64,000 bases of DNA, from assembly GCF_965638725.1 (NCBI RefSeq), contig NC_134962.1:3231501-3295500 (forward strand), written 5' to 3'. Positions 1 through 12,020 of the stretch are shown one piece after another; within the stretch, counting starts at the first letter, position 1; each line of letters opens with the position of its first letter. The stretch is from Aptenodytes patagonicus (taxonomy: Eukaryota > Chordata > Aves > Sphenisciformes > Spheniscidae). Both the position numbers and the translations under genes were made by a program. The notes below the pieces were generated by a model. It was not told where the DNA came from. It did not search any database and saw only the letters and a program-made list of their open reading frames with translations.

Positions 1-2844
1 TGTTTTCAGTTACATCAGCGTAAATCACAACTGATCTAGTGAACTCGGAGATACCCACTTTACAGTGATATCTGTGACATTAAGAGTTTGGTGCCGTGGT
101 ATTATGACAGCTTAAAGCCCCTCCATGAAGAAACAAAGTCAGGCTCAGCACTGTCCTGGAACACATTACAAAGCATGTTTGTTATTGCAAAGAAGACAGC
201 AATTGCCTTGGCTGTGAAAAAGAAAACCAGATCTATAACAGCTAAGATTTCATCTCTACCATTTATCCAATGAGATTTCCAGTCCTCTTGCACAGATACC
301 CTGCTGCTAACATAGCAGTCAAGATCAGAGCACTTAATCAATCATTCACTGAGGACAAATATGCGTAATCTAAATTAGAACAAACCAAGGCATATTTTAT
401 ATGACAGCCGTACAGATTTTTAAGAAAAAGCATTGGCAAGAAAATCGCATGAAAACAAAGTTGTCTTGTGTTTATGCTTAAAGTGGTAGATTTCGTAAAA
501 GCTTCTGCGGAACTAAGTAGCCTTGAATACACAGGGGCAAATTCTGCTTTCACTTCCACATTTTCATTGATAAACTAGAATTGCATTTGGCCCCTCTGGC
601 TCTGAAGCAGAAAGCCTGCTGCAGACCTCAATATGACAAACTTTCGTATTTTATGATCACTGCCGATTCTCTTATGATCAGTGTTGGTTCAGGCTCTCAT
701 GAATCAAAAATCAGCTCGTGGCATGCATCTTAGAGCAATCTATTTGTCTGCAGGTAGCAAAGGGAAGTGGCACTTTGAAGAATAAAAACCCTCTGCCTTC
801 AGAACGAAGCACAGGCTGCATGGGAGGCTGGAGCATGAGCCAGCAACTTAGACCTCCTATTCAGGCTCAGCTCTAGGCATGCTGGTTGACCTTGTCTTCT
901 CCCATTTTCCTCTGGGTGAGATATTATTTATCCATGATAATAAAATACAGGATTCTTCAACTACAACTCATGGTTTAATCTATTGTGTCAACTTGCACAA
1001 GCCCCCTTGGGGGGGAAAAAAAAAAAAAAAATCAGAGACATTAAAAGGAGCAAAAAACTAAGTATCTTTAACAGAAGCCACACAACTTTCATCAGAGGTC
1101 AGGCCCGTGTTGCCCTGACTCTGCAGGGTGAGGTCTCCATAGAGGAGCATCCCAGCGATGGCTTTTGAGAGCGGATGATAGCTACTGCACAGCCCACAGC
1201 GCCCATCGGTTTTGGATACCCCTCAACATTGGGTACAAACGCAACAAGCAGCAGGAGGGCTTGAGCCCAGCTGAGCCACTAACAGGACAGCCAGCACTGC
1301 CTCCTGAAAGGAGGACTTTTGCAAAAATGCTGAAAATATCTGTGCAAACATCCCTTTCCCACGTCCCTCTGCAGAGTGGACTCTAAATAGTTGCTCTTAG
1401 TTCTGCCTCTGCTTCTTCAGAAGGAGCAAAAGCTCCCACAGAAGTTCACACATCACCAAAACCTCCCGTGGGGAGCGGATTGCAGTTTATTGTCATGTTT
1501 GGGGACTTTTAAATAATCATTTCAGTCCCTGCACAAAAGCGGGTCTGATCTGGAGTGCAGCAGGGCTCATTTTCTCTCCTCTGACTCTTGGTTTTGGAGG
1601 GGCTTGTGAGGTTTTTCAGGGACAACTGTCAAGATGTCAAATTCTTCTACCAACCAGCTTGCTGAGGCAAGGCATTACCATCAGTGCTGCTGATGTCGGC
1701 AGGTTTGATCAAATTGGTTAGGGAAATGTTGGTAGGATCAATGACCCAACATTGCTTGAATTAAAGGCAATGGTGAATTCCCCAGAAATGCCTGGAAAAA
1801 CAAAGTCAGGGCAACACTGAGGACTTTGGAAAACTTTATGTTGGGTGTCTAAGCAGGAATTTATATGCCTACTCACTTATTTTTGCATCCAAAGGTCAGA
1901 TATGGATTTTACTGAGATCTTTAAGCAGGAGAACTGAGTCTCAGCTTCAAAGATCAGAGCTGAATGTGAAGTTTCTTTATGCTTAAGGACAAGACAGAGC
2001 CCTTATTTTGGTCTAAGTTCATCTCAGTGTTGAGAGAAACCCTTGCTTCTCTGAAGCCTCCGGGAGTTAACCCCCAAAGTGCAGATGCCTTCCTGTTGTT
2101 AGCGCAGACATGCTCTGTAAAATGCAAAAATCCTTCCTCTCTTTTGTCTCCAGTAAATGAAAGAACCTCTGCCCCTTCCCATCCAAAACCCATATATTTT
2201 TTAAAGTGCTGACTTCTTTCTTGTTTGCATCAGTTTCAGCCCGCCAGCTCTTGACAGCTCCAATCAAACATCTGCCCAAACCTAGATGGCCCAAGCAACT
2301 GGCATGGTTGAGGCACGGTTTAAAGCGGTTGGAATAATACGGTTAACATCGTATCTTGGATTCACCAGCCTGATTTATGAGGTACCTCTGACAGCCCGGG
2401 GGACTGGGGGATGCACAAGTCCAAACTGACACCATCTTCCCGGGGGGAAAAAAAAAAATCACCATGCATTGGGTCTTCGCCTTGTTGTCCTCCCTCCACT
2501 TCATGGAGCATTTTTGCAGGCTGGAGCCACCTATCCAAAGCAGAGAGGAAAAAAAAGGCTCTGCAGGTACCAGCGATCTGGGAGCAGTGCTCCCACTTTT
2601 CAGCATCCATATGATTTCCAGAAGTCACTTTGAATTACATTTTAAACTTAGATGCTCAGTTAATTCTCCCGCAAATCCCTGCTAAAGCACCTCAACGCGT
2701 GGCCTGGCTTATTTTTTTAACTTAGCTTTATTTTTTTTTAACTTCTCAAGTTTGGACTCAGTCACTTGAATGGGAGGCTGCTGTGTGAAGGTGCACAAGG
2801 ATGGACTGGAGCATCTAAATGGAGGCCCCCAAATGTGAGCGTTT
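1..2844. other. Intergenic, no gene seen
   Basis: Unique sequence of ordinary composition. The only notable items are an A16 run at 1016-1031 preceded by G7, and an 11-12 bp near-duplicate TTATGATCACTG/TTATGATCAGTG near 0.65-0.68 kb. Short ORFs lack any domain. Confidence 0.5.
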
Positions 2845-2950
2845 TTCCCTTAACCTTCCTGCACCATTGGGAATAATAATTCCTCGCAGGGCTGTTGCAC
2901 AGCTTGATTCATTAAGGCTTATGAAGTGCTTTTAGCTCCGGCACTGGAAG
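2845..2950 (+). mobile_element. MIR-like SINE 3' half, degraded
   Basis: TTGGGAATAATAATTCC, CGCAGGGCTGTTG, TTCATTAAGGCTTATGAAG and TGCTTTTAG follow the second half of MIR-like core SINEs (GGGATAATAAT..., CACAGGGTTGTTG, a spacer, then GTAAAGTGCTTTG). The tRNA-derived head is not recognisable. Old and diverged; a profile search is needed for the family. Confidence 0.55.
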
Positions 2951-3637
2951 TTAACCCTCTGCGCGGGTTATTTTGGACGGCTCAGGTGTTAGGAGGAGAG
3001 GCACTGCAGAAGGAATACAAATAAATCAAGAAGAGAAACTGCCCCTTTCCCCCATCCAGCCCCTGCCCCCCACTGTTCTCCATCACTGTTGTTGTCAAAT
3101 AGTTAATTTACAAGCCCAGCGCTTTACAAAGCCCCTGGAGCACCAATTGTCCCTTTCTCATGCAACATCAGCTCCTCAAAAAAGCCAGCTGAGTCTCCGG
3201 GGGTCACCCCGCTCCTGCCCTTCCCAAGGCAACTTCAGCCCCTATCCAAAACCCCCCCTGGATATTTATTTTCGGACAAGTCAGATCCAGCATCACCCCC
3301 CTGCAGCACGATGATGAAAGCACTGAAATAACCCTGGGGCGCAGGGTGGCTGCTGTCGGGGCTCTGAACTGTGCCAGGTACCCGGCCAGGGAGGCAATAC
3401 TCAATCGGCGAAGGTGACCCAGATGTCCCACCCAACCCACCACCCACGAGGGCAGCATCCCCATGCACCGCACCAGAGCCAGGCAGGGACAGGGGAATGT
3501 TCAGCCCGGCAGGACGAACCGGGAGAGCAATAGGTAAAGAAACAAGCTTGTGGCTTGGGGAGGTAAAGGCGGTGGATCTCTCACATGGCTTTTTTTTTTT
3601 TTTCCCCTCCCTCACTCCGTCTCCCTCCCCTCCTCCA
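2951..3637. other. GC-moderate intergenic with pyrimidine tract
   Basis: C-rich unique sequence. Reading frames here are open on both strands by composition. It ends in the long pyrimidine tract at 3590-3635 that precedes the exon-like segment. Confidence 0.45.
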
Positions 3638-3752
3638 GTCTGTTGCACAGGAGCTGTCGGCCATGCTGTTCCAGTTCAGGGGCTCCTGCAACAGAAAAGA
3701 TCAGCTGTTGGAGAACCCATGGAAAGCCCTGGGGGAGAGCCATGGCCGCAAG
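3638..3752 (+). other. Exon-like segment (polypyrimidine-AG ... AAG|GTAATC)
   Basis: A pyrimidine tract of about 45 nt (3590-3635) ends in CTCCAG at 3637. An open frame follows, reading SVAQELSAMLFQFRG... through ...SHGRK, and then AAG|GTAATC, an acceptable donor. An alternative acceptor is the TTGCACAG ending at 3649. The translated segment is not a family I recognise, so it could be a lncRNA exon, an untranslated exon or chance. Confidence 0.25.
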
Positions 3753-3970
3753 GTAATCAGCAGGCAAAGTTATTACCATTATGCTGCTAATTAATTCCCA
3801 GCTCATTACGTTTCCTGTGGCTAATTTGTACTCGCCGCTGATTTGATTAAACTCATCTCTATGCTAATAAATGTGTTTTCCATTTGTTTTAGCGACTGTA
3901 GGAAGAGAGCCCGGTATTTACATATTTTGACGTTTATCAAATAAAATGCGGCGCCTGAATTAATTCTGCT
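3753..3970. promoter_or_regulatory. Candidate conserved enhancer, homeodomain-rich
   Basis: An abrupt AT-rich block in a GC-rich setting. It contains TAATTAAT (3788-3795), CTCATTACG, CTAATTTG, TTTGATTAAAC and GAATTAATTC. The clustering of distinct homeodomain words with no simple repeat is typical of developmental enhancers. Conservation cannot be tested here. Confidence 0.4.
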
Positions 3971-6245
3971 CTGATTTACAAGTTGGGGGGGGAGGGAAGG
4001 GAGTAAGGGGATGCTGAGGGTCAGGCGTACATCGCCTGTGCGTGGCGGTGTGCGGCGGGGAGGGGGCTGTGCGGATGGGCGATGCTCCTGGGCATTTAAT
4101 CCGCACTGGCCTCATCCTGCCTGGGGACGGCTCCCGCAAGGTGTGTGCCACCTCGTCGTCCGCTCCCCTGCCATTTATTTCCCCTTTCCAGCTAAGTTTC
4201 GAGATGTGGGGCTTTGATTTGCAGGCATGTCGTATGGTTCACCAACACCTCGTCAGGTGGATTTTTCTTTGTCTTTCAGAAATTGCTCTAAATGAAGATT
4301 AGATTTACACTGCAGCACCTAATTATAAGCATTGACTTTGTTTCCCAGCTCCCTTTGGCAGGACTCGCTACAGTAGTATCGGACGGCTTGGGTTTCTAAT
4401 CAGACAAGGAGGCGCATACACCTTGCGATGCATACTTAAATATATATATTTAAGGCACGTGTTTTACCCTCTCTCCCCTCGATAAATGGCAGGGCAGAAA
4501 GCTCTGTCTGGCCCTCAAGCAGCTGCCTTTTAAACCCAAGACTAAATCTTTGGGGCAGATCTTCAGCTAGTGAAACTCCGTTCAAAGCAGTTGTCCTGTT
4601 TCCCGTAATTAACTGCTGCAGTATCAGTCTCCTCTTCATTTGGGGTAAATCCTAACAGAAGAATACTCTGAAAGTGTAAGTCAGCAGGATTTGTGCTTTT
4701 ACATCACTTAAGGGTTTGTGAAATCCAGCCTTTCCTTTCCTTAGGAAAACTGGCAGTTGTCACCAAGAACATCCCCTAACTCTACGTGTGCGTGTTCATA
4801 TGTATCGTATTATGTTGGTGCACGTACATATATATCACATAGGATGGAGGCCAGACCCTCTGTATGCAGCGTGGCTCGGGGAGGGCTGGGATGGGGGAAA
4901 AGCAGGGAAATGCCCCTCTTCTGGGGCTGGAAAAGGCACGCCGGCTCAGCAGGGATGCCTGGGAGCCCAGGGTGGGTCTGACCCATCCCAGTCCTCCTCC
5001 CTGGTTTTGTCTGGAAGTTTGGCTTAAGCCAAAAGGGATTTTTTTTCCCTCTGCGCACTCACTTTCGGCTGGTTTCTCTGGTTTGTCTCCCAGGTGCTTC
5101 ACGTTTGCACATCACACTGGCGGCCCTGGGGCAGCCCACAACTCTCCTTCACACTCCCAGCAAAAGTTTCCCAGCAAAGAGGGGCCCCGACGATGCCACT
5201 TCTCACTCTAGCAGTAAGACACCTTCCACTGCCGCTGCTTCACCCCGGGCAATCTGGAAACAGCTAGATTGCTTAAGTAACAATTAACAGCCTTGCCTTT
5301 TGGGAGTGCTTCTGGTGTGCCACACGCATCCCCTGCTCTGGAGCCTGCGCTCTCCTGCAGTGTTACCCAAACTGTGGACATCCCCCAGCTCCTTCCCACT
5401 CCTCCTCCTTCCACGTGGAAGGGCGGTGGTGGGCTGCACTGTGCCACCGAGCCCACCCCAGGCTCGGCCGCAGCCGTGATGATGCTTTCGCTCCTCTTGC
5501 ACTTGCTCTGAGGCTGCACAGACATACCTGTGCTGCTGCCCAGGATGCGTAGGATGAGGGTGTCCTGCTGGTGATGCAGCACAGGTCCCTCGTAGAGCCA
5601 GATCCAGCTGTGCTGCCAGACCACGGCAGCAGCTCCCTGGGTTGTTTCTAAACCAGGTCCTCAAAGAGGACCTGGAAGAGCCCTGTCTGGAGTGACGCTG
5701 TGCTCAGCTCCAGGCGTGTGCCCGAGCGATGGGGCGATGCCTGATCCTGAGCACCGCCTTGGCTGCGCATCCAGAGACCCAGGCGTTACACAGTATTGTC
5801 TCAGTATCACTAGAACAACCAGCTAAGCCATGCAGCGGTGTGATTGCTGGACTTTTCCTATAAAAGGTTTTAAGCCTTTGCAAAACCAGGAAGTATTACC
5901 GAGAAAAAAACCCGCCTTGTTTCGCATTAACAGTCTTTGCTTTTCCTGGTTGAAGGTGGGACAATAGCCACACGCCGCATGGTATCAGTGTCACAAAGAA
6001 CGGACCCAAAAGGCTTCAGCTAGGACAAATAAAAGTAACATTGATTCCGGGTTTTTTTTCTCTTTTTTTTTTCTTTTTCCACCTGGTATCAATACATTAA
6101 ACAGCCATGCTGGAAAAGTGAAATTGATTCAAGGCCTTCAGTGCTCCCTGCCAAAAAAGCCTCCTGCAAGGATCTATTCTGTATTGAATTACAGGCTGGA
6201 AAAGTTCAATAGGTTATTGTACAAACAGAGAGCAAAAGCCCGTCA
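3971..6245. other. Intergenic, no gene seen
   Basis: GC-moderate unique DNA with a 20-bp palindrome at 4435 and T-rich tracts at about 6.05-6.08 kb. ORFs of up to ~138 codons occur on both strands without domains. Confidence 0.45.
4435..4454. repeat. 20-bp perfect palindrome
   Basis: CTTAAATATATATATTTAAG reads the same on both strands. Simple AT core, so chance expansion is likely. A MEF2/TATA-like protein could bind. Confidence 0.85.
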
Positions 6246-6280
6246 ACAATGGAGCCAAAGTGATTGTGCGGCTCCTTTGT
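6246..6280. promoter_or_regulatory. SOX-type inverted repeat
   Basis: ACAATGGAGCC (6246-6256) and GGCTCCTTTGT (6270-6280) form an inverted repeat with 10 of 11 positions paired across a 13-nt spacer that also contains ATTGTG. Each arm carries a SOX core (ACAATG, ACAAAG on the opposite strand). Confidence 0.35.
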
Positions 6281-6929
6281 GTTTGCCAGCCCCGCGCCCC
6301 TCGCAAGCTCGGATGTTAAATCAGTTTAATTAAAATGGTGGGCTTCAAATGCTTCGCATTTTTTTAATGCACGTCCCTGTGTAAAGACATGTAGGCTGAG
6401 GTTTAAAGCTGCCTGCCTGCGCTGACAGCCCCTCGATCCCTTTCTTGGTCCCTAAATTGCAATAGATTTTTACAGCTGTGGAGCGCTTCAGGCAGGCGCC
6501 GGGTCTGAACAGCACCCTTAGCCTCAGCCGCATCCAGAACTTCTCCGTGCCCCCTGCAGCCTGTCCTGCGAGGAGACGTGGCCCCAGGGCTGGTCACGTC
6601 TCCCTTTAGCAGAAGGTGTTGGTGACACGTGGCACCTGCGAGCTGGGGACACGCATCGGGTGGGCATCCAAGGTGTGTTACCCTTCGGCCAGCCCCTGTC
6701 TTTGCAGGCTGGAGCTGTGCTTTGGGGCAGTATGTATGTAGGGGACTTGGCTGTGGGACCCTCCAGCACTGCTGTCCTCCCCAGAGGGACTGAGTGCTCC
6801 CCAGCAAGCAGCAGGGTGAAGTCCCCGATGCTGCAGCAGGTTTGTCATGGGCCCCACTGCAGGGTCTCCTCCTCCGAGCAGGCAGGAGACACTCACGGCG
6901 TTGTGCTACATCACGGTTTCTAAATCCCC

Positions 6930-7140
6930 CTCTCCATCTCTAATTAAGATTCAAATTGAGTGCAGAAATCATGTGTAAGTAAGATGCTAATTATTAAAGT
7001 CATTGATCTCCCAGACAATAAAGCAGACTCGCTTTTCTGGCCTGCCCATGTTTTGAGGTAGCTCTGAGCCCTCACAACCATAAACGCCCGGGATATCTGG
7101 AAGCCACATTTGAGAAGTGTGTAAATGATTGATTTTGCAG
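6930..7140. promoter_or_regulatory. Candidate enhancer block
   Basis: An AT-rich segment with CTAATTAAG, GCTAATTATTAAAG, TCATTGATC and, near 7.13 kb, TGATTGAT (PBX/HOX type), lying between two GC-rich stretches. Function is inferred from motif density only. Confidence 0.3.
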
Positions 7141-10100
7141 GGAGGTGAAGTCCCCATCCTGCTTTGAACAAAACCTCTTTACGGCATCTCCAGCCCCAGC
7201 CGACCCTGGCCACACATCTGGCTCTCTTGATAACTCAGCTCCCCGTAACGACATGCATTAAACTTTCTTCCCCCGCCTCGCTGGACATCTGCCTGATGCC
7301 CTTGTCCATGCTGCACCATTGCATTTATTTTCTCATTGGAGTAAACGGGATTTACTGCTCTGTGTGCACTCGGGGGCTTCTCGTGCTGATTTCCCATGCT
7401 CCAGCTTGGGGCCACCCAGGAGGAGGGGGCCAGTGTTTCCCAGGGGGTGCAAGGCATTTGGGGTACGCGGTCCCCAGGAGCACCTATAGACAATGCGTGT
7501 GCACGGCTGTGCACGCACACACCGAGCGCAGCGCTTTCTGGAGACACGGGACTTGCTGCCCCTGAGCGCGTGGAGACCGTGCCCAGCACCCCAGCACCCG
7601 GGGCTGCGGGCACTGACCCATCTGGCCGCCGTGCCCCCGCGGCTGGGTGCAGCTGCACGGGCAGCAGGCACGTTTCTCCTGGGCTGGCGGGCAGATGGCA
7701 GCCAGTTCAGAGCTCCTGCTCCGACTGGACATCCCGCAGCCCTTCTCCTCTAGCCATAAAAATAGCCCCAGGAACAGAGTGTGGTTGGAGAGACCAGGGC
7801 TCGGCAGGCGTCCTTGTGAGGATGCCGTCTGTCCGTCCTCTCCACTCCGAAGCTGTCCCCGCCGTCACGGTGAAAGGTGGCAGCACAGCCTGGCCGGGCT
7901 GCGGGAGCGAGGTTGAGCGGGTTTGTTCATGAGCCACATAGCAAACCCAGAGAGCAGGACGGATCGAGGTTTCATTGCCTCGTCCCCAAACTAGACAACC
8001 TTCATGGCTGAACATCCTACCTAGGAGTCATGGGGCTTGGGAAAAAGGTGCACATAGTTTGAAAAAATATATGAAAGGATGGCTGAAAAATTACAGGAAG
8101 ATAAAATTACATGGAAAGCAGAGCACAGCACGGGGCCAGACTGCAAGGTAGGGGGCAAAGCCGCAAGCTGGGAGGGTGAAGGTGGCCGGTGCTTTAGTGG
8201 CCACAGCAAGGGTAGACTCAAGAGAAAGAAAAGGCTTGGGCTGCAGAAGAGAGGGATGCTAGCCCAGAAACACAGAGTGCAGTACCACACTGCACCAAAA
8301 CGCTGGAATTAACATCAAAGCAATCCTGGAGCAAATGAGATTACAGTGTGCATGTTAATGAGGCAGCAGCACTAATCAGCCAGGACGCCTCGCTAGGAGG
8401 GCTGCACTGCCAACTTGTGATTTTTGTTGTCAGGCTGGACTGGGCTTCCATTTGGAGTGAAGATTTTGTTTGGTTTAAAATCCATCAGTCTTTTTGTGGG
8501 GTTTCTGGCAATCTCAGATTTGATTTGATTTCTTCAAGTAGATGTCTGGCCCTCCAGGGTACAGAGAAGAACTTGGAAATGGGATTGAAGTGGTCCCCAG
8601 AGCCAAACTGAAAACCACTCCAAAGCCAAGGAGCAGATGAAAGTTGCCCAAAATGTATTTCACTCTATTTTTAAACCTCATTATTTTTAAGCCAATCTCA
8701 CCAGCTTGCAGAGAGCTGAATACATGGCTTTGCACGTAACAGGCAGTGTATTTGTGTGTTAAGCTATCCGAAGGAATATGAAGCCACTCAAGATCCGAGG
8801 GGTCCAGCTCCGCTCGCACTTGTAGCAGGTTTTTTTCCGGTGCCACAATGCTGATGTCAGTTATATTTCACCATTGAGCTCCAAAACTGGAGCTTTTTAA
8901 AGTCAAGAGCCCTAAAAAAAGCACTTGCTTGGGAGTCATGTGGCTTCAGGCAAAAAGCTATAAAAGGGGCAGCCCCTCCCCAGGGAGGTTTAGCTGGGCT
9001 GGGGAAAAGGGTGGCAGGGAAGTTAGGGTAAGAAGGGCATCGTGAAGAAGGAAAGGATTGAGATAAGGAAAGGCAGATAAGCTGCTCACAAGAATTAAAA
9101 GGGCAGGACCCACAGCAGAGGACAGGCGTGAGCCGTACCTCTGCTACCACCGAGCTGCCTGAAACCTGGGATGCTCCCAGAGGCCAGGGAGCAGATTCAT
9201 CTTGGTCAGGGAAGCTTTGGAGCAGGGTCAGGAAAAGGGAAACCTTTCTGGAGTTTTTCATCTGTCTCTGTAGCAAACTAACCCCTTGGGAGCCAGAGGA
9301 AGGTGGAGAAGCAGCCGCACCAGGGGATGGGAACGCTGCAGCGTGTGCTACGAAGGTGCAAACCGCCCTGGAGAATCATCCCCAGCCTCCCCAAGGTCCC
9401 TCTCGAACCCTTTTCATGGAAAATGCCATTCTGATCAACTCCCTTTGCAAGGAAACTAGGCTTGTTTTGATCTGTTTTTCAAACAGCCTTTCTGCTTGAT
9501 TGGAGAAATTGGTTTAAATGGGTCTCTCTCCCTTTTCTTAAGCAAGGCTGCAATTCATTTCTGCTTCCTTCTCTTTTCACTGATAATCTTATTTGCTGAA
9601 ATTGTGAATAAAACAGAATTTGAGATATTTGAGCGTTTATAGAGCAGAATGATATGGTTAATGTTTACATTTGCCATGCAAATGTCTATCTTCTGCAGGT
9701 GGCTCTGAGTAAGGTGCAACGGTGAATGCCAGGAGAGCTGATACTCAGTTCCCAGCTCTCGTCCAGCTCTAAGAAAACATCTTCTCTCTTTTCGCTTCAG
9801 AGAGGGCAATGATGTGGCTCCGCTTCACAGAAATCTCTCATGCCTCAATGCAGAGGTGCTGCGGGAACGGGTTCCCAGAGCTGCGTTTCACTCGCTGCAT
9901 CTACCGAGTGAATAGGTCTGGGCAGAGCAGCAGAGGAAGGGGGGAGTAACCAAACACGGCCCTGAGAAGGTGCAGATGTACCTCCCTTCTGCTGCAGATT
10001 TACATGGCTGGGGAAAGAAGCTGTTCAGTAGTGCTTTCCATGCCAGGGAAATCATTAACAAATTAATCATTTACTAATTAAACGGCATGATACCCATGTA

Positions 10101-10989
10101 AAGGGAATGTGATTATCCTCTTTTGTAAGTCAGGAAACTAAATGGCGTTTCTGATTTTAGACCAAATTCTTGCAACCCCGCAGCTTCTGCTGCCGCAACC
10201 TTTGCTCCGTGGCCAAAGCAGCTTCTTTAGAGCACCCGTCTCTGCACACCAGTGGGAGAAAGCGCCCCGATTTGCACCGTGTCAGGCACCATTGCTGCCT
10301 GACGGCTGTTCCCAGGCTCCTTTTGGAAAGGCTTGGAGGCTTGGTTGGTTTTTTTGCATGTCCTTTGAATGTAGCGTGGATGCCGGAGGGCTGGAAGAGC
10401 CAGACAAGGAGATGCGGCTCCATCCTCGCTGGGCATCACTAAGGCTTGTTGGGTGCACGCACACCCTTCACCACCCCTCCAGATGAATCACAGTCTGCAA
10501 AAAATATCCACAGAGTCAGGAGAGAGCAAAATGAGAGCCAAAGTCTGACCTGCTTCTTTTCACTCTTCTGATTTTATTTAGATCACGCACGTGAGATTAA
10601 ACCTCTGCTTTATCCCAAATGAGTAGCCTCTGGCAGCAGGCGGGATAGGTGAAACTTCATCTGCGGCATATGAGCATAAATTTATTTAAAAAGTGAGAAG
10701 GAGTGAAATTGGGAAGGTGGAGCAGTGGCGGTGCTGTTCAGTGAAGACCATGGAAGTACCTTCCTCATTGCATGTTTGAAGCAAGTCTTTGGGATGCAGT
10801 GAAAGAAAATCTATAGCCAAAATGCCAAGTTATTGCATCGCAAAAAAGTTTGTCCTTGCTAAGACCTCTCATACCACCCCTACCACAATGCCTTCCAGTG
10901 AATTGCTCAGATATAGCAGAAACTCCCCAGAACTAAAGTCAAAACACTTCCCCTTACTTCGTGATCTCGAGGTGTCCAGCAATGGCTGA
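7141..10989. other. Intergenic, GC-rich first part, no gene seen
   Basis: 7.3-7.9 kb is GC-rich with overlapping ORFs on both strands (up to 178 codons), typical of compositional openness. 8.3-10.9 kb is mixed. It contains the orphan TATA box (8959), an octamer ATGCAAAT (9676-9683) and a weak MIR/L2-like fragment near 10.11-10.14 kb. Confidence 0.45.
8959..8966 (+). promoter_or_regulatory. Orphan consensus TATA box
   Basis: TATAAAAG followed by GGGCAGCCCC is a textbook TATA context. No coding gene follows. The nearest plausible donor downstream is AGTTAGG|GTAAGAAG near 9.03 kb. It could drive an unannotated transcript or be chance. Confidence 0.25.
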
Positions 10990-11290
10990 CACAGCGCGGC
11001 AGCCCGAGCCCTGTGCACCTACATGGAGTTGTCACAGGTATTTACTTTTGCTAAGTGCAGCTCATTATTATTGGAGTTGTAGTGCAGTGAGAATTAATTC
11101 CCCACGGCCTTGCCCAATAACTTTTGGGACAATATATTTTCCAGTTTTCTTTGCTTTGTGTTATGGTTTCATATACTCAATCAATTGTGGATGTCATCCA
11201 GTGAAGTGGTCCTACCTGCCGCAGAGAGAAAAGCGCGCTGGACTTTGCTGTGCAGTTGTTTGCTTTGTGTTGTATACACAGAATAAAAGT
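10990..11290. promoter_or_regulatory. Candidate enhancer block
   Basis: The block includes GCTCATTATTATTGG, GAGAATTAATTCC, CCCAATAAC and CAATCAATTGTGG in unique sequence. Motif richness only; no transcript or ORF supported. Confidence 0.25.
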
Positions 11291-12004
11291 TAATTCAGGA
11301 GCAGCTAGGAAAAAAAAAACACTGAGATTAGGAGCACAGAGATATAATGGTCTGAAAACTAAAGCCTTGCTGACTCCAGGAAAGTAAGAGACATCTAAGA
11401 CGGTTCCTTTCCCCATCATAACTCAATACAAATAAATAGAAGAAGGTGGATGGAAATGGAGTAAATTATTTCACTGCCTAGAGTGACAGATGAGCAAAAA
11501 CAACTGGGCTGGCTTCTCCAGGCTTTCAACACTTTTGCATACCTTAAAAAATACCATATTCAGCCACCTGCTGCTGAACTTCATGGTGGCCGTCCATCCA
11601 AAGGTTACAATAGCCAGGCAGCCCAGTATGGTTTTCCAGCTTGATTTCCTCAGCAGAGTTTTGTAGGGATAAGGTGACACAGGGGTGATGTCCGAGAGCC
11701 TCCTCTTCCTCACCCATTCACTCTCCTGGGTACACGAGGAAGTTGTTATCCTTTGGGCACAACAGCAAAGTGCAGTTCGAGTTGCCCGTAGGGAATCGGA
11801 TTTGGGGTTTTGCTCCTTTCGGAGGCTCCTGCCCGCAGCCCAGCGAGCAGCCTGCCCTGCCGCCGAGCGCCTACGCGCACCGAGGACTAGCCCCGTTTTT
11901 CTAAGTCAAAGCACATCTCTAATTCAAACACAAAGTGAAAGGATACTGGAAAGCCACTGGCCTTTATGGTTTATTAAGCTCCTTGTGCAGGCATAATTTT
12001 AGAC

Positions 12005-12020
12005 TTTTTTTTTTTTTTTT
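12005..12020 (+). repeat. T16 homopolymer
   Basis: Sixteen T residues followed by CCTTAG, which gives the look of a splice acceptor. No supported exon follows. Confidence 0.9.

Noticed and set aside
9710-9730. Resemblance to mature miR-124 (TAAGG...CGGTGAATGCC)
   Set aside because: The seed is changed (AAGGTGC, not AAGGCAC), and no complementary arm with the expected star sequence lies upstream. miR-124 is essentially invariant in vertebrates.
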